Assembly: GCF_017743865.1 (NCBI RefSeq)
Contig: NZ_JAGHRJ010000015.1
Location: 1-58,609, forward strand
Direction: 5' to 3'
Source of the DNA: Labrenzia sp. R4_2
GTDB taxonomy: Bacteria > Pseudomonadota > Alphaproteobacteria > Rhizobiales > Stappiaceae
Length of the DNA: 58,609 nucleotides
Made by a program: the position numbers and the translations under genes. This document shows, piece by piece, positions 52,606 to 58,609 of this stretch. Within the stretch, counting starts at the first letter, position 1. Every line of letters starts with the position of its first letter. The notes under the pieces are model-generated. The model was not told the origin of the DNA. It saw only the letters and a program-made list of their open reading frames with translations, and did not search any database.

Positions 52606-54771
52606 TCACTTCACGTGTGAAGTTTGGAGGTTGGCATCGTCTTCTGATTTCGTCGATAGTGGCCTAACCGAACTGCGTCGTGCGGCTTTCAAACCGTTAA
52701 GAATTTCGTCTGAAGTCAACAATTCCGACATGACCATTCCCCGTGGAGCCCCAGGCCCGTAGATCGCGTTAAAAGGTATGCCAAAGCGCCCGTAACCAGC
52801 GAGGTATCGAGAGATCTCTTCACTTGGACGTGTCCAATCTGCTTGCATGGTGACAATTTCAGGGCTGCTGAGTGCAGAAAGCACTGGCTCTCTCTCCAGA
52901 ACCAATACCTTGTTGGCTTTGCAGGTAACGCACCAATCAGCAGTTACGTCGACAAAAACTAGCTTTCCCTTGGAAACCAAACGAGCAATTTCGCCACGGT
53001 CAAACTCAGACCACCCCAAAATAGGCACGCCCAAAGTTTCGACTTTGTCACCGCCCGAAACGACTACAGGCGACAACAAAACTAAGCCTGCCAGCAACGA
53101 ACCACCGGCAAGCTTTCCCCAGTTGGCAACACGTTTGCTGGAGCTAAGGGCGATTAAAAATGTCAGCAAAGTAACAACAGCGAGGAAGGCATTCGATCCG
53201 GCAACACCAATAAGGATCCAAAGAATCCAAATCGCCGTCAGTACGAGCAGCAGACCTAAAACAGTTTTCAGAACATTCATCCAGCCGCCGGGTCTCGGCA
53301 GCATACCAACGAGCCCCGGCACCGCCGCAAGAATGAAATAGGGGAACGCGAGACCAACACCCAGTCCAGTGAAAACTATTAGTATATCAATACCACGTCC
53401 AGCAAGAGCAAAAGCTATGGCTGTACCGAGAAAAGGAGCGGAACAAGGTGTCGCTAGAATTGCGCTAAACAAACCAGTTAAGAAATCTCCGCTGTAACCG
53501 GAACCACGCCCCTTGTTGGTTAGAAGTGTTTGTAGGCTGGCGGGCAAAGCAATTTCAAAGAGGCCAAAAAAATTTGCAGCGAATACGACAAGAACAAGCG
53601 CCATAAAGGCCAGGAAAACCGGATTTTGAAACTGGATACCCCAACCAACCGTAAAACCCAGTTGCTTGAAAACAAACAGGGTGAAGGCCAGCCCCCACAC
53701 AAACACCATTATACCCGCTGCGGCTGCAAGAAATCCCCCCCGAACAGCGAGTGAGTGTCGCCCATATTGGTTAAGAGTTGCGCTCAGTTTGAGGGAAAGA
53801 ACGGGTAAAACACATGGCATAACATTGAGTATCAACCCACCCAGAAAAGCGAGAAGCGCCATCCAAATTAGCTTATCCAGATTGGGTGCCAATTCTTTGA
53901 CGCTAAAAGGTGGAACAGGCTCGATATCGACAACTTTAGGAGAAAAACTAACGGCTGGAATCGCAGCATCTGTCACAGTTATTTGCGGAGGTTGGATCAA
54001 GCTTTCAGAAGCGGAATAGATTGGAAACTTCACCCACAAAGTTTTGTTTCTATCACCCAACCTGAACTCAGGTTTGCCCAGGGTTGCACCTCTCCCCAAC
54101 TCAGGAAAAACGTCCGGCTTTTCAAGAGAGACTGATGATCGCAATTCGATCACAAGCTTCGTCAATTTCGCATCTATGTATGCTTCACCAAACTCAAGAA
54201 AGCCCGAAGTCTTGCCATCCCTTGGAACTTTATCGGAGTACTGAGCGATAAGCTCGCCTGAAGGGCGGTCAATTCCAGCGCCTTTTGGAAGGAAAAGTGC
54301 CAATTCTATCGTTTCAGGAACGCATACTTCCGAACAGACAAGAAGTGTAACCTTTGCCCGCAAGTGTGCCGGAGCACCTGGTTGTTTGAGTTTTATTTGA
54401 AGAGGAAAGACAACTTCGCCTTCATATCCAAAGTTTTCAATTCCAAATGCGGTGAAGCGCTTGGGAGCGGGCCAATCAAAAGTGACTTCATCGACATTTT
54501 GCGACTGTACCCACTCGACACTTGGCGGAATTCCAACTTCTCCAGGCGAGCGCCAATAGGTTTTCCAACCCGGCTTAAGTTGAAGGTAGAGACCTCCAGA
54601 AATCGTCATAGCTTTGTCTGCAACACCGTCCTGTGCCGTAATCAGACTGGCAACAAGCGCAGGAGTCTCAACCTGCTTCGAGCTGGCAGCTTTACCTGCC
54701 GACAAGGCCAAGGCAAAAAACGCCAGCAGTACACCTAGTTGGAGGACGGTCGAAAAAACAACACGGTTCAT
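52606..54771 (-). CDS. ScsB/DsbD-type thiol-disulfide reductase
   Basis: 721 residues. N-terminal signal, periplasmic DsbD/ScsB alpha domain with VLLVCSEVCVPE, eight-helix membrane core with the redox Cys pair in NVMPCVLPVLSL and ATPCSAPFLG, and C-terminal thioredoxin domain TADWCVTCKANK. It carries electrons from cytoplasmic thioredoxin to the periplasm. It should reduce the ScsC-like protein at 11131 and, through CcmG, the ccm system. Confidence 0.93.
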   Translation of the reverse strand: MNRVVFSTVLQLGVLLAFFALALSAGKAASSKQVETPALVASLITAQDGVADKAMTISGGLYLQLKPGWKTYWRSPGEVGIPPSVEWVQSQNVDEVTFDWPAPKRFTAFGIENFGYEGEVVFPLQIKLKQPGAPAHLRAKVTLLVCSEVCVPETIELALFLPKGAGIDRPSGELIAQYSDKVPRDGKTSGFLEFGEAYIDAKLTKLVIELRSSVSLEKPDVFPELGRGATLGKPEFRLGDRNKTLWVKFPIYSASESLIQPPQITVTDAAIPAVSFSPKVVDIEPVPPFSVKELAPNLDKLIWMALLAFLGGLILNVMPCVLPVLSLKLSATLNQYGRHSLAVRGGFLAAAAGIMVFVWGLAFTLFVFKQLGFTVGWGIQFQNPVFLAFMALVLVVFAANFFGLFEIALPASLQTLLTNKGRGSGYSGDFLTGLFSAILATPCSAPFLGTAIAFALAGRGIDILIVFTGLGVGLAFPYFILAAVPGLVGMLPRPGGWMNVLKTVLGLLLVLTAIWILWILIGVAGSNAFLAVVTLLTFLIALSSSKRVANWGKLAGGSLLAGLVLLSPVVVSGGDKVETLGVPILGWSEFDRGEIARLVSKGKLVFVDVTADWCVTCKANKVLVLEREPVLSALSSPEIVTMQADWTRPSEEISRYLAGYGRFGIPFNAIYGPGAPRGMVMSELLTSDEILNGLKAARRSSVRPLSTKSEDDANLQTSHVK

Positions 54772-55188
54772 GCTTGGATTCCGAGGGTGTTACTATCCGC
54801 GACTTTCTTTTGGCGCATGCAAGGAAACGCCAATAGCCCAGAACAGGCCTAAACGAGTTTCCGCATGCGGCGTTGGCTGACTTTTACATGTCTTTGGTTC
54901 GGGGAGATGCTTACTTTCAAAAATCCAGAACGCATCCCGAAAATCGTCATTTCAAGTCACCAAAGGCTAGCGCCTGCGCTCAATGTATTCGACGCATGGA
55001 GCACTGGAGCCTTAGGTCCTTTTGCAGTATTCCACTCTGACTTTAGAGGTCAAGGATACAATCTGATACAAACAAACTAGGCTTGTTATTCGATGCTTGT
55101 TCTTTCGACCGACACAAAATATGCGCTGTGGCTATTTCGAGGACGCAAAGAACACAACTTTTTTACGCCGGCAGTTTGTTAATATCGG
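54772..55188. other. Intergenic region with a possible operator
   Basis: 417 bp upstream of the ScsB/DsbD gene. It holds a third match to the response-regulator operator (55055-55074). No gene seen. Confidence 0.5.
55055..55074 (+). promoter_or_regulatory. Weaker operator-like tandem decamer, site 3
   Basis: GATACAATCT GATACAAACA, again two decamers in phase and similar to sites 1 and 2, but without the flanking inverted half-site. It lies about 285 bp upstream of the ScsB/DsbD start and points away from it, so a regulatory role is doubtful. Confidence 0.4.
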
Positions 55189-55386
55189 CTACGCGATCAA
55201 CTGCGGTTCGAATCCGGCTTCTCGTATCGCGGTCTCTATCGACGCGGAAGACGAGGAACTAACAACCTCCACGGTGTTGTCTTCCAGGTTGCAAATGACT
55301 TGCGCCCCTGCTTCTTGGGTCTCGACTGCTTTTTCAATTGCGGAAACGCAGTGACCACAACTCATTTCTGGGACCTTAAACTTCAT
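55189..55386 (-). CDS. copZ: Copper chaperone, CopZ type (second copy)
   Basis: 65 residues, one HMA domain with MSCGHC near residue 8 and the same KFKVPEM start as the first copy. Start at 55386; an upstream in-frame ATG at 55401 overlaps the promoter-proximal region. CueR-type promoter directly upstream. No P-type ATPase next to it, so it presumably supplies the others. Confidence 0.92.
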   Translation of the reverse strand: MKFKVPEMSCGHCVSAIEKAVETQEAGAQVICNLEDNTVEVVSSSSSASIETAIREAGFEPQLIA

Positions 55387-55412
55387 GGCATGTCTCCTCA
55401 TGTTCTGAGAAT

Positions 55413-55443
55413 GTTATGAAGGTTCCTGCAGGGGTAAGGTCAA
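55413..55443 (-). promoter_or_regulatory. CueR/MerR-type promoter of the second copZ
   Basis: Minus strand: -35 TTGACC (55443-55438), 19-bp spacer TTACCCCTGCAGGAACCTT, -10 CATAAC (55418-55413). Same boxes and spacing as the first copZ promoter. Confidence 0.85.
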
Positions 55444-55662
55444 CTTTCTTGCTCCAGGTTATTTTCAGACGGAAACGAAATTCGGAATTTACATATCGGG
55501 TTCTTCGTGTTTCCAACTCTGAAAACCGTTGTCTTTTTATCGCTGCTTGAACGTTAGGTAAGGAAGATATGGTGTGGGTAGCTGCTGAGCTCATATTTGA
55601 GGCGTTGAGACATGATGAAGTTTTGACTTGCAGCTCAGCTGACTGAATTACCTACAACAAAT

Positions 55663-56412
55663 CTACGACTGGAAAACCACCCCAATTGGCAAAATGATGG
55701 CTAGCAGAAGTGGCTGATGAACCAAGTAAATCAGCAGACTGTTACGCCCCATCCAAGACAGCGCCATGGTAATCTGGTTTTTCCGAGGTCCGGGTAGAGG
55801 ACCAGTGATATGAGGCTTTGAAACCAGTACCCTTGCAGCAAACATACCCAGCAATGTGATGCCAGCCCAAGGAAGAACGGGGACGAAGTCGTTGCTCGGC
55901 GGAGGTAACGCAGACAGGCCAGTCCACGCGAGCCAGCGGGTGTTGAAATAGTCCAAGCTCGCAAAATGCGGCAAAATCAGAAAGATCAGTCCAATCAGAA
56001 GAACAGCCAGCGCTGGAAGTTTTAAAAACAACACGCCCAAGAGAGAAGAAACAGAAATCGCGTGCAGAATACCAAAAAAGATAAAACTGTCGGGAAACAC
56101 GAACCAAGTTGTCACAGATATCAAAAACGCGGCTGCGCCAACAACGGCAAGCCGCTTAAAGAACTTTTCTGACTTTAGCCTTTCTCCGTGCGCGAGTATT
56201 AAACTAACACCAACTAGAAACATGAAAGTTCCGGCTAACATCTTACCAAAACCCAGCCAGATTGGGTGGAAGGCCACGCCTTGAAGCAATCCCGAGAACT
56301 CAAGATCCCAAACAATATGAAACAGCACTACGCCGAAAATAGCAGCACCCAGAATCTCATCTATCAATAGGATGCGATGACTGGAAGCAACGCCATTAAT
56401 CTTACCCTGCAT
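55663..56412 (-). CDS. DUF1624 (HGSNAT-like) membrane protein
   Basis: 249 residues, about seven membrane segments, with RILLIDEILGAAIFGVVLFH and IVWDLEF typical of DUF1624/heparan-acetyltransferase-like proteins. Likely transfers an acetyl or acyl group across the membrane. Start at 56412 is chosen; 56502 is possible but adds a charged leader. Confidence 0.82.
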   Translation of the reverse strand: MQGKINGVASSHRILLIDEILGAAIFGVVLFHIVWDLEFSGLLQGVAFHPIWLGFGKMLAGTFMFLVGVSLILAHGERLKSEKFFKRLAVVGAAAFLISVTTWFVFPDSFIFFGILHAISVSSLLGVLFLKLPALAVLLIGLIFLILPHFASLDYFNTRWLAWTGLSALPPPSNDFVPVLPWAGITLLGMFAARVLVSKPHITGPLPGPRKNQITMALSWMGRNSLLIYLVHQPLLLAIILPIGVVFQS

Positions 56413-56823
56413 GAATAAAGCCACCCGACATTTGGTAACGAAGTTGTCCGGCCTTCTGAGTTGGCTTCTCTTCTTTCTGCTGTGGTTCTGATGCTCAAGC
56501 ACCTGAGCCTACAGCACAACAATATGCAGCTTTCTCTGCACCAAGAATACTTCTGGATGAATTTAGTAACAGAACCAGAGTGACTTTCTATCATGAGCGT
56601 ATTCCAATCGCTGAGACCATGCAGCTGGTCGCCCTCTATGATAATAAGCCAACGAGTGATTTCGCAGCAAAGAGCTCTCGATGTGACTTTTGAACTTCCT
56701 TGAAAAAGTCTATTTCGTTGCAGCTAAAGGTGCTAATTGGGCTGGATCATGTTTGCCTGACACCCTGCATATTGTTTAATTCGTAGTATGGATTTGTTGA
56801 GAGTTTTCAGGTATCGAAAGCTC
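56413..56823. other. Intergenic region
   Basis: 411 bp between divergent genes. No CueR-type promoter or operator match seen, no gene. Confidence 0.45.
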
Positions 56824-57183
56824 ATGCGCATCTGGATTTCGGCATTGTTGGTAGCATTGTTTGCGATAACGCAGTCTGCAACTGCGTTCGCGTCCGCACC
56901 AATTGACCGCACGTCCTCAACACTCACCGCGGAAGCTTCTGCCGAGTTTGACACTCTCGATCACACCTTTTCTGCGACGTTGCACCACGGCGATTGTTGC
57001 GAGCGGTCCAGTGATGAGAGCTCATTTCTGAAGAGCATGCATTGCAGCGTTGACTGCACTACGTACTTTGTACTCGCAATAGACTACGCTTTTCACACCA
57101 CCTTGCGGCTTGAGGAAATAGCTATTGCTGCATATTCCGCATTGCAACCCGAATTGAACAATCGTCCCCCCAGAAGAGATTGA
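56824..57183 (+). CDS. Small secreted Cys/His protein, PPR-tail family
   Basis: 119 residues: signal (ISALLVALFAITQSATAFA), HHGDCCERSSDE, HCSVDCTTYFV and a tail NNRPPRRD. The same architecture as 8730 and the same downstream partners. Start at 56824 (MRIWISALL) gives the signal; 56788 is longer. Function unknown. Confidence 0.72.
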   Translation: MRIWISALLVALFAITQSATAFASAPIDRTSSTLTAEASAEFDTLDHTFSATLHHGDCCERSSDESSFLKSMHCSVDCTTYFVLAIDYAFHTTLRLEEIAIAAYSALQPELNNRPPRRD

Positions 57184-57252
57184 CAAGTATTGACGGAAAG
57201 CATGCCGCGCGCGTGCAATCTGATTTGTCGACTTCACTGGAAAGGGCAATTC

Positions 57253-57819
57253 ATGCTTACCCGACGTTTCTTGCTTGCAGGTGCAGGAGCAGCGCTCGCT
57301 GGCACAGCTGTTCCTGCTTTGGCACATCAAACCAAAAAGTCCGGATTCAAGGTCGATCCGAAATTTGAACCTCAAACGGTGCGCCATTTTACGCACAGTC
57401 GCGGTACCATCATCGTAGATACCCGCAATCACTTTCTCTACCTCGTGGAAGGTTTTGGGAAGGCGAGACGCTATGGCATTGGTGTTGGTCGAGCTGGACT
57501 TTCTTTGAAAGGCGACGCCGTCATTAAACGCAAGGCCAAATGGCCCAGTTGGCGGCCAACGGCCAACATGATCCGAAGAAATCCTGGAAAATACGCCAAG
57601 TATGCCGGCGGTGTTCCTGGAGGCCCTAAAAACCCGCTTGGGTCAAGAGCTCTTTATCTCTACCGCGGCGGTCGGGACACAATGTACCGGATCCACGGAA
57701 CCACCGAACCATCCTCTATCGGACGATCTGTCTCAAATGGTTGCATTCGCATGATCAATGCTCACGTCGAAGACCTTTATGAGCGCGTCCCACTTGGAAC
57801 TAAGGTAATCATCCTATGA
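57253..57819 (+). CDS. L,D-transpeptidase (YkuD), Tat-exported
   Basis: 188 residues with a Tat-like signal (TRRFLLAGAGAALAGTAVPA). YkuD domain with HGTTEP...SNGCIRMIN active site (His, Cys). Paralog of 9984 but shorter and without a lipobox. The DUF2933 gene overlaps its stop by 4 bp. Peptidoglycan 3-3 crosslinking is the likely role. Confidence 0.92.
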   Translation: MLTRRFLLAGAGAALAGTAVPALAHQTKKSGFKVDPKFEPQTVRHFTHSRGTIIVDTRNHFLYLVEGFGKARRYGIGVGRAGLSLKGDAVIKRKAKWPSWRPTANMIRRNPGKYAKYAGGVPGGPKNPLGSRALYLYRGGRDTMYRIHGTTEPSSIGRSVSNGCIRMINAHVEDLYERVPLGTKVIIL

Positions 57820-58121
57820 CAATTCATGAAACCAATTCGGAAACTTCAACGTCTGTTCCTCAGGTCAGGGCCAAAACCATGGACAGTTCGTCGCCCAAAT
57901 CTCTAGTGACAGGGCACAATCTTTTCATGCTCGCCTGCTGTCTTGCAATGGTCGTTGGCACAGGCTTCCTGATTGCCAGCGCTCCTGCAGGGCAAACGAT
58001 TGGCCAAACTCTGCTGCTCGCTGCACCTATGCTGGGATGCGTGGGAATGCATCTGATCATGCACCGGTTCATGGGCAAATCCTGCCACGGCGATTCACCA
58101 AAAAACAAGGACAACGACTAG
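57816..58121 (+). CDS. DUF2933-like small membrane protein (second full copy)
   Basis: 101 residues, highly similar to 9215 (same GHNLFMLACC..., LLLAAPMLGC and HRFMGKSCHG segments). The ATG overlaps the L,D-transpeptidase stop. Function unknown. Confidence 0.82.
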   Translation: MTIHETNSETSTSVPQVRAKTMDSSSPKSLVTGHNLFMLACCLAMVVGTGFLIASAPAGQTIGQTLLLAAPMLGCVGMHLIMHRFMGKSCHGDSPKNKDND

Positions 58122-58402
58122 CGGCCATTTACGTTTAGAACCCCATATCACGGGATCTCTAATTTAAGGGTGCAAACAGGCGAGAGGAGCCTCGTCCACC
58201 GTATCCGAACCTATGCCCGATGGGCGAGCATCGCACAATTGTCACTTGGCAAGGCTAATGGCCCGGCCGATGCCATGTGATCTGCTCGTCCAGCTCTCTG
58301 GCGACCTTCCCGAATTGGAGTTCCGACTCACTGACCACGTAGGAAACGAGAGGTCGGACCTGAAGCGCTCCCCGGCCGCGCGACAATGGTGTTTTCCAGT
58401 TT

Positions 58403-58448
58403 TGACGCAGCCCCTTGATCCGGGCCGTTCAAACGTAGGATCCGTTCA
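58403..58448 (-). repeat. Solo right end of the cbtB-type IS3 element
   Basis: About 46 bp match (a few mismatches) the reverse complement of the right end of the IS at 15598-16865, including GATCCGGGCCGTTCAA and GTAGGATCCGTTCA. The transposase and other end are missing. It lies immediately before a truncated DUF411 gene. Confidence 0.8.
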
Positions 58449-58609
58449 TGTTTTGCTCTGCTACCCAACTTTCTGTCCCGACGTTTGCCGGACCGTTGAC
58501 GCGGTTCAAGATCGACAATGGAGTGCCCCAGCGAATGGCCTCTTGCCATACAGCACTTGTTGACGGCTATGTAATCGAGGGTCATGTCCCGGCGACCGAT
58601 ATTCGGCGT
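58448..58609 (+). pseudogene. Truncated DUF411 gene, runs off the window
   Basis: Frame begins at an ATG created next to the IS remnant. From about 58538 it reads VPQRMASCHTALVDGYVIEG, then HVPATDIRR, matching the second half of DUF411 (compare ACHTAVV and VEGHVP at 9513). The Cys-Gly-Cys-Cys half is missing, so the IS end replaced the 5' part. It continues past the end of the window. Confidence 0.7.

Noticed and set aside
55097..55354. Plus-strand frame downstream of operator site 3
   Set aside because: It is antisense to the second copZ and has no domain or ribosome site.
58213..58563. Plus-strand frame of 116 codons at the right end
   Set aside because: Crosses the IS remnant in a different frame from the DUF411 segment and shows no family features.

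Overview
The window looks like an accessory copper/silver-handling island from an alphaproteobacterium, probably Hyphomicrobiales (Stappiaceae/Rhizobiales-like). That placement is inferred from gene style (CbtA/CbtB behind a B12 riboswitch, CcmF-G-H-I order, IS407-type and IS427-type elements, a rhizobial-type virB11 remnant) and not from any marker gene. Composition is uneven by eye: 20-27.5 kb (cus operon) is GC-rich, while 30-58 kb is clearly more AT-rich, so the island seems to be assembled from several sources. No rRNA, tRNA or CRISPR array was seen.

Layout. 0.4-1.6 kb: Crp/Fnr-type regulator diverging from a His-rich secreted protein. 1.6-13.4 kb: copper core, with copZ and copA transcribed divergently from CueR-type promoters, cueR, then a long same-strand run of c-type cytochromes, two Tat-exported multicopper oxidases, small Cys/His-rich secreted proteins, DUF2933 and DUF411 proteins, an L,D-transpeptidase and a ScsC/DsbA-like thiol protein. 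13.5-20.9 kb: two near-identical unknown genes flank a block holding a formyltransferase-like gene, a cobalamin riboswitch with cbtB-cbtA, a DUF1636 protein and a small unknown gene. Two intact IS3-family (IS407-type) elements sit here, each with a 4-bp target duplication, one inside cbtB and one inside the small gene. 21.1-27.9 kb: cusBA-type RND efflux operon with two free CusF proteins and a CusB carrying four extra CusF-like domains. 28.3-29.7 kb: decayed virB type IV secretion genes. 30-37.7 kb: MotB-like protein, ccmF-G-H-I, SHOCT protein, and a histidine kinase/response regulator pair. 38-41.3 kb: VTT membrane protein, cytochrome c, beta-propeller and small secreted protein, then an IS5-family (IS427-type) element. 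42.7-48.4 kb: second copper/silver P-type ATPase, DUF2933, methyltransferase-like membrane protein, saccharopine-dehydrogenase-like protein and APC permease. 48.5-56.4 kb: caspase-like protein, acyltransferase, ScsB/DsbD, second copZ and DUF1624 membrane protein. 56.8-58.6 kb: a second copy of the small-protein / L,D-transpeptidase / DUF2933 module, followed by a solo IS end and a truncated DUF411 gene.

How it fits together. Cytoplasmic Cu(I) is sensed by CueR, buffered by CopZ and exported by two P1B ATPases. Periplasmic Cu(I) can be oxidised by the two multicopper oxidases, bound by CusF-type domains and expelled by CusBA. No CusC outer-membrane gene is present, so a chromosomal TolC-like protein would be needed. 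ScsB/ScsC can keep periplasmic thiols reduced. Several c-type cytochromes and a dedicated ccmFGHI set travel with the island, suggesting that periplasmic electron transfer is part of the response. Two regulatory codes are visible: three CueR-type promoters with 19-bp spacers, and a separate tandem-decamer operator shared by the response-regulator gene and the second ATPase.
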